Assembly (NCBI RefSeq): GCF_020164535.1
Contig: NZ_JAIQZC010000001.1
Span: 682,001 to 746,000 of the forward strand
Length of the DNA: 64,000 nt
Source of the DNA: Psychroflexus montanilacus
Lineage (GTDB): Bacteria; Bacteroidota; Bacteroidia; Flavobacteriales; Flavobacteriaceae
Reading direction: 5' to 3'
The notes under the pieces were generated by a model. It was not told where the DNA came from. It saw nothing but the letters and a program-made list of their open reading frames with translations, and did no database searches. This document shows, in pieces, positions 15,369 to 24,705 of this stretch (positions within the stretch are counted from its first letter, which is position 1; every line of letters starts with the position of its first letter). Position numbers and translations under genes: made by a program.

Positions 15369-16889
15369 ATGAAACCATGTCTACTGTCTTTAAGTATTCT
15401 GTTCACAACACTTAGTTTTGCTCAATCGTCAAATAAAGCTCAACTTGAAAAGCTTACCGACAATCACCTCAACACCAGCATTGAACTTCTAAAGGATTGG
15501 CTAAGCTTACCAAATAATGGATTGAAGGAAGAGCATGTGCAGCATAACCTTGACTACGCTAAAGAAGCGTTTGAAAGTCGCAGATTTGGTACCAAAATTC
15601 TAACAACCGATGCGACACCTCTGCTTCTAGCTGAGCGTCCAACCCAAAAGAAATTACCCACCCTCCTCCTCTATGCTCATGCCGATGGACAAGCGGTAGA
15701 GCCAGAGCGTTGGAACCAACCTAACCCATACGAACCTGTATTAAAAAAGAAAAATGAGTCTGGAGACTGGGAGATCATTCCATGGTCAAATTTGGAGGAC
15801 TCTTTTAATCCCGACTGGCGCGTTTATGGCAGGTCTAGTTCAGATGACAAAGGACCTATCGCGATGCTATGGTCGGCTCTGGACATACTTGATGAATCGA
15901 AACTAGATACCAAAGTCAATTTAAAAGTCATCATTGATTTTGAAGAAGAACTTGGCTCTCCAAATCTGCCTGATGCTGTCAAAAAATATAAAAAAGAGCT
16001 CACTGCCGATATGCTTGTTATCATCGACGGACCTCAACATGCTTCCAATCAGCCCACCTTATCGTTTGGAGCCAGAGGCATACAAACGCTCACACTTACA
16101 ACTTTTGGAGCCAAAGGGTCTCAACACAGCGGTCATTATGGCAACTACATTACCAATCCTGCCAGACAGTTATCTCAGCTTCTAGCTAGTTTTTATACAG
16201 AAGACGGTCGTGTAGCTATTCCAGGTTATTACGATGGGGTTTCGATTTCAGATTCCGAAATGCAAGCGCTCAAGGCTGTCCCGGATGATGAAGTTCAACT
16301 CAAGAAAGATTTAGGGTTTATTACCCAGGACAGTGTCGCTAGTTTTTTAAAAGCTTCTATACAGTATCCGTCACTAAACATAAGAGGAATGCGTTCTGGA
16401 TGGGTTGGCGACGAGGCCAGAACCATTGTTCCAGAAATGGCAACGGCAGAACTCGATATCAGACTGGTTAAATCTTCTCAGCCAGCAACCCTTATACAAC
16501 TTGTAAAAACGCATATTGAAAACCAGGGCTACACTGTTTTAGACAAAGCACCAACAGATGAACAGCGACAAAATCTGAAAAAGGTCGTTCAAATGAACCA
16601 CACGTTTTCCTACGATGCCTTCAAAACAGATATTGATTCGCCGGTTGGAGTTTGGCTTACCAGGGCTTTGGAGGGTGTTTTTGATACCTCCCCCATCCTT
16701 ATACCCACATCTGGAGGCTCCATTCCCATCTCGCCATTTGTAAGCGCATTAGGTGTTCCTGCCGTTACAGTCCCCCTGGTCAATAACGATAACAATCAGC
16801 ACAGTCCGGATGAAAATTTAAGACTCGGACATTACCGAGACGGAATCCTCAGCCTTATGGCCATACTTACTCAGGAGTATAAAAAGTGA
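15369..16889 (+). CDS. Secreted M20-family metallopeptidase (dipeptidase-like)
   Basis: A 506-residue exported M20 peptidase, expected to hydrolyse dipeptides or related amides with two metal ions. The start MKPCLLSLSILFTTLSFAQ is a signal peptide, so the ATG at 15369 is used rather than upstream codons at 15276. The first metal-binding motif is LLLYAHADGQAVEPERW, the bridging aspartate lies in GRSSSDDKGP, the catalytic glutamate pair is IDFEEELGSPN, and the last metal-binding histidine is in NNDNNQHSPDENLRLGHY. A dimerisation or lid domain sits between (GARGIQTLTLTTFGAKGSQHSGHYG). Length agrees with the M20 family. It stands alone between two intergenic gaps. Confidence 0.93.
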   Translation: MKPCLLSLSILFTTLSFAQSSNKAQLEKLTDNHLNTSIELLKDWLSLPNNGLKEEHVQHNLDYAKEAFESRRFGTKILTTDATPLLLAERPTQKKLPTLLLYAHADGQAVEPERWNQPNPYEPVLKKKNESGDWEIIPWSNLEDSFNPDWRVYGRSSSDDKGPIAMLWSALDILDESKLDTKVNLKVIIDFEEELGSPNLPDAVKKYKKELTADMLVIIDGPQHASNQPTLSFGARGIQTLTLTTFGAKGSQHSGHYGNYITNPARQLSQLLASFYTEDGRVAIPGYYDGVSISDSEMQALKAVPDDEVQLKKDLGFITQDSVASFLKASIQYPSLNIRGMRSGWVGDEARTIVPEMATAELDIRLVKSSQPATLIQLVKTHIENQGYTVLDKAPTDEQRQNLKKVVQMNHTFSYDAFKTDIDSPVGVWLTRALEGVFDTSPILIPTSGGSIPISPFVSALGVPAVTVPLVNNDNNQHSPDENLRLGHYRDGILSLMAILTQEYKK

Positions 16890-17108
16890 TATTTTTATTC
16901 TAAACCTGCCTCTCAAGGAACAAAGGCCGATATAATGCCGTTCACCTATCACCATCATTATTTGTTCAAATGTTCAAACAAAGTTAGGTAGCATCTTGAA
17001 ATCCAAACTGGAGTTAAGACATTATAATTGAGAGAATTGAAAAGAACAATGATATATATTCAATAAAGACGCAACTTTCAAATAAGAAGTCATCTTATAA
17101 AAAACATC

Positions 17109-17507
17109 ATGAGAAATAAAACTTTACTTTTCTACCTCTCTATCTTAATGCTTCTCATAAATTTAAGTTGTAAAGATGACGACGACGATAGTTGCATCAA
17201 TTTTTCAACTGCATTTGTGACTGCGGTAGATGCACCAGAGACAGGAACAGTTTCTGAAGTAACCCCGATTGAGGTAGATTTTGAAGTGTTTAACGGCTGT
17301 ACAGTGTTTGAAAATTTTATTGAAACCCAGGAAGATAACGTCATTACTGTTGAAATTGAAACCAAATCTGAAGGCTGTATTTGTACGCTTCCTGTGCTTA
17401 CACTGTCAACAACTTATAGATTCACTCCAGAAAATCCTGGGGATTATAAATTGAACTTCAAATCTGGCCCAACTGAATTTATAACTGTTGATATAACCGT
17501 AAATTAA
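17109..17507 (+). CDS. Small lipoprotein, Ig-like beta-sandwich predicted
   Basis: A 132-residue lipoprotein of unknown function. The leader ends at the lipobox INLSC, followed by KDDDDDSC, an acidic stretch typical of surface lipoproteins in this group. The mature part is beta-rich and has two cysteine pairs (SCINFS, FNGCTVF, EGCICTL). The terminal YRFTPENPGDYKLNFKSG, followed by ITVDITVN, has the rhythm of a bacterial Ig-like domain. It precedes the NTF2-like gene by 5 bp and is probably cotranscribed with it. Confidence 0.6.
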   Translation: MRNKTLLFYLSILMLLINLSCKDDDDDSCINFSTAFVTAVDAPETGTVSEVTPIEVDFEVFNGCTVFENFIETQEDNVITVEIETKSEGCICTLPVLTLSTTYRFTPENPGDYKLNFKSGPTEFITVDITVN

Positions 17508-17512
17508 AACTT

Positions 17513-17914
17513 ATGAAATACACAACTGTTTTTACTAGCATTGTGCTCCTTATATGCTTTACTTGTTTTGCTCAAAGTCCACGTGAGGTCGTTCAAAATC
17601 AACTAGATGCTTATAATGCAAAAGATTTGAAAGCCTTTTTGGATGTATTTGCAGAAGAGGCTGTAGCTTATAATTATGGAGAAGCAGAACCTTTTATCGA
17701 TGGCAAAACAAACTTTAAAGAAACCTATGGAAGGCTATTCTCCTCTTCTCCACAACTCCATAGCGAAGTTATTTCTCGTCAGGTAATAGGAAACACCGTA
17801 GTGGATTATGAATACATCACAGGAAGAGAAGGAAATGATCAACCCCTTTTGTTGATAGCCATCTATGTAGTAGAAAAAGGAAAAATAATTCGGTGTGATT
17901 TTATAAGGGAGTAA
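17513..17914 (+). CDS. Exported NTF2/SnoaL-like protein
   Basis: A 133-residue protein with signal peptide (cleavage near CFAQS) and a single NTF2-like cone fold: SPREVVQNQLDAYNAKDLKAFLDVFAEEAVAY, then the helix FKETYGRLFSSSP and strands VVDYEYITGREG, LLLIAIYVVEKGKIIRCDFIRE. This matches SnoaL/steroid-isomerase-like proteins annotated in many flavobacteria. No catalytic residues can be assigned. It follows the small lipoprotein gene by 5 bp. Confidence 0.8.
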   Translation: MKYTTVFTSIVLLICFTCFAQSPREVVQNQLDAYNAKDLKAFLDVFAEEAVAYNYGEAEPFIDGKTNFKETYGRLFSSSPQLHSEVISRQVIGNTVVDYEYITGREGNDQPLLLIAIYVVEKGKIIRCDFIRE

Positions 17915-18129
17915 AGGTGCAGGATTTCAACAGTATGTTGAAATATTCTCCATAATCTAAACCTTAGAAATCCTTGAAGCGCCTTATGATTGACACATTG
18001 TTAACCAAAGTTGCTATTTATTATAGTTTAATTAAGAAACATGGTGTTTTCATCTTAAATTTCAATTAAATCAAATTTTCTGATAGACGAAGGGAACTAA
18101 ATTTGTCGTTAATATGTAAAATTCGGACT

Positions 18130-18438
18130 ATGAAAGAGACATTTGATTTAATAAACGACGCGGCAAATTTTACTAGTGCTGGAACATCACAGTTATCTGT
18201 TAATACTCCCGAAGGAATAGAACAAGTCGAAGTTGAAAATTTATCTGAACTAGATTCAGATTATGAACATTCTGACCTCGGTCGACTTTACTCAGAATTT
18301 CCTGAGAATTTTGCTAAAATTCAAAAGATAAGCTTTCGCGATCAATATTTCTTCAACTGTTATTTCAGTACCAATGACGATATGGACATCTTAAAATTTG
18401 ACAAAGATGGTACCCTCGTAGGTGAAACTAACTCATAG
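18130..18438 (+). CDS. Hypothetical cytoplasmic protein
   Basis: A 102-residue acidic protein that I do not recognise. The ATG at 18130 starts MKETFDLINDAANF; an upstream TTG at 18103 is less likely. No signal peptide, membrane segment or cysteine motif is seen. The sequence is rich in Asp and Glu (LSELDSDYEHSDLGRLYSEF). It sits between two exported-protein genes with 215 bp before it and 67 bp after. Coding is supported by length and codon pattern only. Confidence 0.5.
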   Translation: MKETFDLINDAANFTSAGTSQLSVNTPEGIEQVEVENLSELDSDYEHSDLGRLYSEFPENFAKIQKISFRDQYFFNCYFSTNDDMDILKFDKDGTLVGETNS

Positions 18439-18505
18439 TTCCATTTTTTCTCGAAGCCTCTGGCTTCAACACATTTTTATTTAAACCAACCAAAATTAAT
18501 TCAAG

Positions 18506-19117
18506 ATGAACAAAAGATTGAAACAGATTACTTTTGCCGCAATTTTAGGCTTAATGACTTTTACAACTCAAGCACAGGAAAGTGTTTTTGGAGTAAAAGG
18601 AGGATTAAATTTATCCAATTTTTTCACAGAAAATGTAGATGATGAAAACCTAAGAACAGGACTCAACTTTGGAGTATATTCTAGAAGTGCACTAATTCCA
18701 GAAGTCCTTTATCTACAAACAGAATTAGGATATTCTGGCAAAGGTGCTAAGATTGAAGGTAGCCTTGGAGAAGCAGAGATTGGCTTAGGTTATTTAGAAC
18801 TTCCAATACTTGCATCTGTAGGAATAGCTGATCTATTTTATGTAGAGGGTGGTGCATATGCATCTTATTTATTGGACGCAAATATCTCTGGGGAATCTAG
18901 TGGTGGATCTTCTTTTTCAGAAGAAATTAGCACTAGCAATTTTAAAGATTTTGACTACGGACTTGCAGTTGGAGCTAATGTGAATTTAAGACCCTTGGTT
19001 GTTGGCGTTCGTTATTATTACGGATTGCAAGACATAGTTGATAATGATTTTGCACAGTTTTCTGGTATAGAAGCAAGAAATTCAACTTTTCAAGCCTATG
19101 TAGCTTTTGAATTTTAA
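18506..19117 (+). CDS. PorT-like outer-membrane beta-barrel protein
   Basis: A 203-residue barrel protein: signal peptide (cleavage near TQAQE), then GVKGGLNLSNFFTENVDDENLRTGLNFGVY, the hallmark opening of the OMP_b-brl_2/PorT-like group. Alternating strands follow, and a terminal aromatic sequence AYVAFEF ends in phenylalanine as expected for BAM-dependent insertion. The length suits an 8-stranded barrel. Function in this family is mostly unknown. A strong terminator follows at 19145. Confidence 0.88.
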   Translation: MNKRLKQITFAAILGLMTFTTQAQESVFGVKGGLNLSNFFTENVDDENLRTGLNFGVYSRSALIPEVLYLQTELGYSGKGAKIEGSLGEAEIGLGYLELPILASVGIADLFYVEGGAYASYLLDANISGESSGGSSFSEEISTSNFKDFDYGLAVGANVNLRPLVVGVRYYYGLQDIVDNDFAQFSGIEARNSTFQAYVAFEF

Positions 19118-19144
19118 TTAACCAGCCTAATCAATTGCTACATG

Positions 19145-19173
19145 AAGCGCACCTTAAAGGGTGCGCTTTTTTT
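19145..19173 (+). terminator. Intrinsic terminator after PorT-like gene
   Basis: AAGCGCACC (19145-19153) pairs perfectly with GGTGCGCTT (19160-19168) across a 6-nt loop and runs into a T-tract. Confidence 0.88.
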
Positions 19174-19360
19174 ATGCTATGCCTTTATAGAAGTTAAAAG
19201 TGTAGATAATTATACAAAGTATGTATAGTAATACCACACAATCAAATAAAAACAAGTTTAAAGATTATAGTTATTTTATTGACTGTCAATTTGTTATGTT
19301 AATTGTGAAAGGTTTGGACAAGTATTGGAGTACCTTATAGTGAATCCAAAAAAACTTAAC

Positions 19361-19693
19361 ATGAAAACATTAGCAATTGCTTTTTTACTACTACTATGCA
19401 CACAGGTAAGCAGTCAAGAAAAGAACGGGGAAAAGGAAGAGAAAACAAATAGCAGCCTGAATGTGGAGGACATGCTTTCTTCAGAAAATGAAAATGTGAC
19501 GATTATTTCTTTTAACCAGTTACCTGGAGCCATCAAGAATAAACTTCATGAACTCAACATTGACCCAAAAATGATTGAGACGATTAAAATATCAGAAACA
19601 AAAGAAAAAACTTTGTATGCCATCTCCATTTTGCAAAATGAAAAAATAAGAACCCTACGAATTAAACCCAACGGCCAGATGAAAAACGTTTAA
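19361..19693 (+). CDS. Small exported hypothetical protein
   Basis: A 110-residue secreted protein. The start is set at the ATG at 19361, which gives the signal peptide MKTLAIAFLLLLCTQVSSQ; a TTG at 19325 would only prepend charged residues before it. The mature part is a charged linker (EKNGEKEEKTNSS) followed by about 65 residues with alpha/beta propensity (ISFNQLPGAIKNKLHELNIDPKMIETIKI). I do not recognise the family. It has its own terminator at 19720. Confidence 0.6.
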   Translation: MKTLAIAFLLLLCTQVSSQEKNGEKEEKTNSSLNVEDMLSSENENVTIISFNQLPGAIKNKLHELNIDPKMIETIKISETKEKTLYAISILQNEKIRTLRIKPNGQMKNV

Positions 19694-19719
19694 TATCCTA
19701 AAGTTTAAGTTTGTTCTGA

Positions 19720-19752
19720 GATCCCGAAGTAAAAATTCGGGATCTTTTTTTT
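19720..19752 (+). terminator. Intrinsic terminator after small exported protein
   Basis: GATCCCGAA (19720-19728) pairs with TTCGGGATC (19736-19744), 7-nt loop, followed by eight Ts. Confidence 0.9.
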
Positions 19753-19949
19753 GCGTACACACAAAAACCAAGGGTATTGAATTCATAGGATCTTAAAAGG
19801 TATGGAAAACTGAGATTTATTTTCATTGTATAATGACTTTAAGTGATGTGGGTTACAGCAGGAGAAGATTGGCTTAACATTAGCTTTACCCTTGTAAAGT
19901 TGGAGCAGAATACACCTAGATTTACATCTCAACAATAAAAGATTAGTTT

Positions 19950-20444
19950 ATGAAAAAGTTAGTTATTGCAGCATGTCTAATCGTAGCCTTCAGTTTTCAA
20001 TCTGAAGCACAATCTATTTCCGAACACGCTTTAGGCTTAAGGTTTGGCGGTAATAATGGGTATGGAGCAGAAGTGTCCTACCAACGGGCACTAGGAGACA
20101 ACAATCGCCTTGAGGTCGATCTTGGTTGGAGAAATAATGACAATTTTGATGCGTTTAAACTTACAGGTTTGTACCAATGGGTTTGGAACATTGAAGGAGG
20201 ATTCAACTGGTTTGCCGGGTTAGGTGGTGGATTGGGAAGTGTGAATTACGATGACCGCTATAGAAATGGCGACTATGACGGAAGCAATGAAGTATTCCTT
20301 TTTGGTGCTGGAAATGTTGGCATCGAATATAATTTTGATATCCCTTTACTTATTGCTTTAGATTTCCGTCCGGAAATCGGGTCTGGCAATTATAATAATG
20401 ATCTGGATTTTGATATTGCTTTGGCGTTACGCTACCAGTTTTAA
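19950..20444 (+). CDS. Small outer-membrane beta-barrel protein
   Basis: A 164-residue exported protein with signal peptide (cleavage near QSEAQS) and an aromatic, glycine-rich, alternating strand pattern: GLRFGGNNGYGAEVSYQRAL, LEVDLGWRNND, WFAGLGGGLGSVNYDD, and terminal ALALRYQF. It resembles 8-stranded barrels widely found as hypothetical proteins in flavobacteria. It is isolated, with a terminator directly downstream. Confidence 0.8.
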   Translation: MKKLVIAACLIVAFSFQSEAQSISEHALGLRFGGNNGYGAEVSYQRALGDNNRLEVDLGWRNNDNFDAFKLTGLYQWVWNIEGGFNWFAGLGGGLGSVNYDDRYRNGDYDGSNEVFLFGAGNVGIEYNFDIPLLIALDFRPEIGSGNYNNDLDFDIALALRYQF

Positions 20445-20469
20445 CCCTCACAGAACTATATATTTATTG

Positions 20470-20500
20470 AAAAGCCTCGGATTGAATTCGAGGCTTTTTT
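20470..20500 (+). terminator. Intrinsic terminator after small barrel gene
   Basis: AAAGCCTCG (20471-20479) pairs with CGAGGCTTT (20489-20497), followed by Ts. Confidence 0.88.
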
Positions 20501-20584
20501 GTGAAGTGATGTTTTATATTTACGACTTATTAGCTGAAATTGACAGTTCATCGAAAACATGATTTCAAAAAACTCCTTTGCAGT

Positions 20585-20592
20585 TACTTTTG
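20585..20592 (+). promoter_or_regulatory. Putative -7 promoter element (TACTTTTG), kinase-regulator operon
   Basis: TACTTTTG matches TAnnTTTG and ends 16 bp before the kinase ATG at 20609. No clear -33 TTG was found at the ideal distance. Confidence 0.45.
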
Positions 20593-20608
20593 ACTCAAAA
20601 TCAAAAAC

Positions 20609-21646
20609 ATGAAAACACCTCCCCTTCAACAGTTTATTAGATTCGTTTGGATATCAGCTGTAATTGCTGTTTTCATTCACTTGATCAATTATATGGGAAG
20701 CGGTTTGACAGTAAACTACCTCACCAATTATAAATATTTGCTCGTTAATTTTTCTTATGCCTTTATCATCGGGATATTTAATATCACATTTATTACTCTT
20801 ATTCAGAGTAAATTTTCATGGCGTGAAGAACCAAAAACTCTTATTGTTTTGGGAATTCTTGGCACAGTCATCGTTTCAGTTTTAGGTTTTTTTATTGCGA
20901 GAATCGTTCATAGCCTTTGGATATATGGCTATACATTTCAATATTTTTTAAATAATGAAAGCTTAACCAGTTATATCTTTGCTGTTCTAATTGCCATCAT
21001 TGTCAGTTTAGCCTTTCATGCTTATTACTTTTATAAATTTGGTGCTGATGCAGAATTGAAAGCACAAAAGGAAATCGTAGAACATACTAAAGCCAAACAT
21101 AAAGCTCTTCAAGATCAACTCGACCCACACTTTCTGTTCAATAGTCTTAGCGTTTTGGCTTCGCTCATCGAAGAAGATCCCAAAAGAGCTACAGAATTTA
21201 CCACTAGCCTCTCTAAAGTTTACCGCTATGTTTTAGACCAGCGACAGGAAGATGTGGTGAGTTTATCCTCTGAACTGGATTTTGCAAAAGTCTATTTAAA
21301 CCTCCTAGCCATGCGCTTTGAAGATAGCTTAAGCTATAGCATAAATGTAACAGACGAAACCGCATTTACTATTCCGCTTTCACTTCAGCTTCTCATTGAA
21401 AATGCGGTGAAACATAATAAGGTTACTGAGAGGCAGCCACTTCATATTGAGATTTTTAAAACTGAAAGCTTTTTGGTTGTTCAAAATAACGTCAATCCGA
21501 AAGCTCAGGAATCCAATCGAAATGGCATTGGACTCAAAAACATCAAAAACAGATTTGAGGCATTTACAGAAATCCCAATTCAAATTGAAAAGGACGCAAC
21601 AAAATTCAGAGTAAAACTTCCGCTTATCAAAAATCAATACGCATGA
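20609..21646 (+). CDS. LytS/YehU-type sensor histidine kinase
   Basis: A 345-residue membrane sensor kinase. Four hydrophobic segments fill the first 150 residues (FVWISAVIAVFIHLINYM; YLLVNFSYAFIIGIFNITFITLI; LIVLGILGTVIVSVLGFFIARIV; IFAVLIAIIVSLAFHAYYF). The His_kinase domain then has the phosphoacceptor in DQLDPHFLFNSLSVLASLIEEDP, the N-box LQLLIENAVKHN and the G-box NGIGLKNIKNRFE. The lack of a large external loop suggests it senses a membrane or small signal. Its stop overlaps the start of the response-regulator gene by 4 bp. Confidence 0.93.
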   Translation: MKTPPLQQFIRFVWISAVIAVFIHLINYMGSGLTVNYLTNYKYLLVNFSYAFIIGIFNITFITLIQSKFSWREEPKTLIVLGILGTVIVSVLGFFIARIVHSLWIYGYTFQYFLNNESLTSYIFAVLIAIIVSLAFHAYYFYKFGADAELKAQKEIVEHTKAKHKALQDQLDPHFLFNSLSVLASLIEEDPKRATEFTTSLSKVYRYVLDQRQEDVVSLSSELDFAKVYLNLLAMRFEDSLSYSINVTDETAFTIPLSLQLLIENAVKHNKVTERQPLHIEIFKTESFLVVQNNVNPKAQESNRNGIGLKNIKNRFEAFTEIPIQIEKDATKFRVKLPLIKNQYA

Positions 21647-22392
21647 GTAAAATAGTAATTGTAGAGGATGAAAAGCCTGCAGCCAGAAGACTTGAACGCC
21701 TACTTATCGACCTTGATTATAAAGTGTTTAAAAAATTACACTCTGTGGAAGAAGCGGTAGAATGGTTTAAAGACAATTCTCAGATAGATTTAATTTTTCT
21801 TGACATTCAACTAAGTGATGGCTTGTCTTTTGAAATTTTTGAAGATGTGCACATAGAAGCCGATTTAATTTTCACCACGGCCTACGATGAATATGCGCTG
21901 AAAGCTTTTAAACTAAATAGTATCGACTACCTTCTAAAGCCAATAGATCGGAGTGAATTGGCTGTAGCACTCCATAAATTTGAAAAGCGAAAATCTGCAA
22001 AAACCATCGATGCAGAATTGCTCAAGAACTTACTATTTCAGCCAAAGGAAAATCCAACCTACAAAACCCGATTTTCAATAAAAGTTGGGGAACGGCTCAA
22101 GACCTTTTCTACAGATGATATTCTTTGCTTTGAAAGTTCGGACAAAGCCACTTCCCTGGTCACCGTTGAAGGTAAACACTATGTTATCGATGACTCTTTA
22201 AACCAGCTGGAGCCTCAGCTTTCTCCCAAAGATTTTTTTAGAGTGAATAGGAGTCATATTATTCATTACCAGGCCATACAAGATATGGTCAATTATTCTT
22301 CAAGTAGGATAAAAATCAATTTAAAAGGTTTAGATCAGTCTACGATAGTGAGTAGGGATCGTGTAAAAGACTTTAAAAATTGGATTGGATAA
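21643..22392 (+). CDS. LytTR-type response regulator
   Basis: A 249-residue two-domain regulator. The receiver has the acidic pocket VEDEKPAARR, phosphoacceptor Asp in LIFLDIQLSDG, and the switch TTAYDEYALKAFKLNSIDYLLKPI. The C-terminal LytTR DNA-binding domain starts near residue 145 (RFSIKVGERLKTFSTDDILCFES) and contains FFRVNRSHIIHYQAIQDM. It is the partner of the upstream kinase and is probably translationally coupled to it. The target genes are not evident nearby. Confidence 0.95.
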   Translation: MSKIVIVEDEKPAARRLERLLIDLDYKVFKKLHSVEEAVEWFKDNSQIDLIFLDIQLSDGLSFEIFEDVHIEADLIFTTAYDEYALKAFKLNSIDYLLKPIDRSELAVALHKFEKRKSAKTIDAELLKNLLFQPKENPTYKTRFSIKVGERLKTFSTDDILCFESSDKATSLVTVEGKHYVIDDSLNQLEPQLSPKDFFRVNRSHIIHYQAIQDMVNYSSSRIKINLKGLDQSTIVSRDRVKDFKNWIG

Positions 22393-22434
22393 ACCCAATT
22401 TAAGCTCTGAAGATGCTTATATTTAAACAAAAAA

Positions 22435-22938
22435 ATGAATATTCTATGTATCTCTGGTTCTGCCTCAAAAAATAGCAGTAATGTGAAATTCCTCCAGGCC
22501 ATTGCTGAGCAATTATCTATAAATCATGCTGTGGAGGTTTATGAAGGTCTTTACAATTTCCCTTTGTTTACGCCAGAAAGACTCAATCAAGGTATTCCTG
22601 AATCCATCAATTTATTAAGGGACCGCATTACAAATGCCGACCTTGTTATTATTTCAACTCCTGAATATAATCACAACATTCCAGCAGTGCTCAAAAATAT
22701 GCTGGAATGGCTAACAGATTCTGGTGAGTTTTTTGCTAAAAAAGTACTCCCACTCACTTTTACGCCCAAAGAACCTCGTGGTAAATATGCACTGAAATCA
22801 CTACAGATGAGCCTCAAAGCACAAAAAGCCACAATCATTTCTGAAGCTAATTTTTACAAAACCGACGTTAACTTTGTAGACGAACTTATCATTTTACCAG
22901 AGGACATTAAGATAATGTTAAGCAATGTTCTGGAGTAA
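22435..22938 (+). CDS. NAD(P)H-dependent FMN reductase-family flavoprotein
   Basis: A 167-residue flavodoxin-like reductase. The FMN phosphate loop is ISGSASKNSSN at residues 5-15, and STPEYNHNIPAVLKNMLEWL (near residue 80) is the conserved flavin-contacting motif of the NADPH-dependent FMN reductase family. Such enzymes reduce flavins, quinones or azo compounds. It begins 42 bp after the response regulator and may share the transcript. Confidence 0.88.
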   Translation: MNILCISGSASKNSSNVKFLQAIAEQLSINHAVEVYEGLYNFPLFTPERLNQGIPESINLLRDRITNADLVIISTPEYNHNIPAVLKNMLEWLTDSGEFFAKKVLPLTFTPKEPRGKYALKSLQMSLKAQKATIISEANFYKTDVNFVDELIILPEDIKIMLSNVLE

Positions 22939-23059
22939 TGAGAACTTTTTAAAAAAAATACTTTAGATTATTAATTATATTTAATCATTAGTTAAATATA
23001 ATTTATACGATATAAATCAATTGAAATGAAATAGTAATATTGCCTCATAAACTTAACTG

Positions 23060-23323
23060 ATGAAGTACGTTTTTTTAGCCTTTAGTTTACTATTATTGTC
23101 CAGCCAGGTCGATTATTACGATATGGATTGGGTTGGTAATACTATGACTATTGAAGCTGAAGAAAATAACTCGGTAGTTGAAGAATATACCGTTTCTAAT
23201 AAAGCTTCTAAAGAAAATCAGGCTACTATTTTTTCACCAAAAAAAGTCTTAAAGGCCTATTTACTTTTCAATCATCAGGTTCATCTTGACCTGGAAATAG
23301 ATCCGCCCGACGTTTTAAGTTAG
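23060..23323 (+). CDS. Small exported hypothetical protein
   Basis: An 87-residue protein of unknown function. MKYVFLAFSLLLLSSQ looks like a signal peptide, leaving about 70 acidic residues ending HLDLEIDPPDVLS. Codon pattern and the close DUF2490 gene 32 bp downstream support it as real, but no family was recognised. Confidence 0.45.
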   Translation: MKYVFLAFSLLLLSSQVDYYDMDWVGNTMTIEAEENNSVVEEYTVSNKASKENQATIFSPKKVLKAYLLFNHQVHLDLEIDPPDVLS

Positions 23324-23355
23324 TAGAATTCTTTACTTAACTTAAAATAAATTCA

Positions 23356-24045
23356 ATGAGAAATTTTTTATTGGGGATAAGCCTAGTCTTATCTCTACAC
23401 TCTTTTGCACAAGTAGAAGAGTCTAAGCTCGGAAGTTGGTACATGTACTTTTATAATGTCAACTTTGAGGAATCTAACTTTGGTGTTCAGGGTGATTTTC
23501 AATACAGAAACTGGAATACTATAGGTGATTTGGAACAATTGCTTTTAAGGTCTGGTGTCACTTATAGACCAGATGAGGCACCAATCCTATTTACTTTAGG
23601 TTTTGCAAATATCACTACTGGCACCCCAGGAGAGAGTTCTTCAACCTTTAATGAAAACAGGGTTTATCAAGAAGCACTTATTAACCAAAAAATCCTACAA
23701 AGAGTACACCTTCTGCATAGATTCAGATACGAACAGCGGTGGGTGGAGGATCAGGATTTTAGAACACGTTTCAGGTACAATCTGTTTGTCAATATAGGAT
23801 TGAACTCCAAAGAACTTGTTCCCAGGACTTTTTACGCTTCTTTTTATAATGAACTTTTCATTAATGGAGAACGCGATACGGGGACCTCTGAGGTAGAACT
23901 GTTTGACAGAAACCGAACCTATTTTGGGTTGGGCTATGTCTTAACAGAAAGTACCCGACTTCAACTTGGCTGGATGAGACAGGAAACTGAGACGTTCACC
24001 AAAAATCAATTACAATTTAGTTTACACCAAAATTTAAATTTTTAA
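23356..24045 (+). CDS. DUF2490-family outer-membrane protein
   Basis: A 229-residue exported barrel-like protein: signal peptide (cleavage near HSFAQ), then KLGSWYMYFYNVNFEESNFGVQGDFQYRNW, the family-defining opening of DUF2490. Alternating amphipathic strands follow, including VHLLHRFRYEQRWVED and FRTRFRYNLFVNIGLN, ending in a terminal phenylalanine (NLNF). Its function is unknown. It precedes the NTF2-like lipoprotein by 13 bp, so the two are probably cotranscribed. Confidence 0.88.
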   Translation: MRNFLLGISLVLSLHSFAQVEESKLGSWYMYFYNVNFEESNFGVQGDFQYRNWNTIGDLEQLLLRSGVTYRPDEAPILFTLGFANITTGTPGESSSTFNENRVYQEALINQKILQRVHLLHRFRYEQRWVEDQDFRTRFRYNLFVNIGLNSKELVPRTFYASFYNELFINGERDTGTSEVELFDRNRTYFGLGYVLTESTRLQLGWMRQETETFTKNQLQFSLHQNLNF

Positions 24046-24058
24046 AAAATATAATATC

Positions 24059-24688
24059 ATGAGACTTAAAATTAATACCCTGCTAGTCCTATTGGCAACT
24101 ATTTTCTTAATAACAAGTTGCAACACCAATTCAACAAAGACAAAAAATGAATCCGAACAAGAAGCTAAAACCCTAGATCTAAACGAAGATGTTCTATTAT
24201 ATTCTAAAGAATGTATAACAGAATACGAAGTCGTAAAAGCTCAACGGGAATGGGCAGATGGCATTGTAAGGATAGGGGAAGTTTACACTGAAGGAGGAGA
24301 CTATAAAACTGAAGCGGCAGAATTCATACAAGAAATGTATGGCTACGATCTTGGAAGTGTGCTCTTCAAGCCTACTTTAGCTTCTGTATCTCAATTCCGA
24401 AACAGTTTTGATTCAGCAAAATCTTACTTTGTGGGTGGAAATGATGCTTACCCGGAAGATGAAGGTTTTGCGATAAAACCATACACCAATGTAAAATGGG
24501 ACAATGTAGGAATCATCAATAATAATTGCAGAATGGCGATTGCTATGGGTAATTATTACTTTACTCCAAAAGACGGAAGCGGCGACGTAAAGGTTGAATA
24601 CACCTTTGCTTATGTGAAGGATAAAACAGGAAAAATAAGAATTGCTTCGCACCAGTCCTCTTTGCCATATGTTCCACCAAAAAAGTAA
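24059..24688 (+). CDS. Lipoprotein with NTF2-like domain
   Basis: A 209-residue lipoprotein: lipobox FLITSC, then a polar linker and, from about residue 55, a cone-like alpha/beta domain (KAQREWADGIVRIGEVYTEGG, VLFKPTLASVSQF, NNCRMAIAMGNYYFTP, VEYTFAYVKDKTGKIRIASHQSSLPY). The last segment is the signature HxSSLPY of NTF2-like proteins often mis-annotated as phosphoribosyl-AMP cyclohydrolases. No cyclohydrolase metal motif is present. It follows the DUF2490 gene closely. Confidence 0.72.
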   Translation: MRLKINTLLVLLATIFLITSCNTNSTKTKNESEQEAKTLDLNEDVLLYSKECITEYEVVKAQREWADGIVRIGEVYTEGGDYKTEAAEFIQEMYGYDLGSVLFKPTLASVSQFRNSFDSAKSYFVGGNDAYPEDEGFAIKPYTNVKWDNVGIINNNCRMAIAMGNYYFTPKDGSGDVKVEYTFAYVKDKTGKIRIASHQSSLPYVPPKK

Positions 24689-24705
24689 TTGCATTTTTTG
24701 ATAAT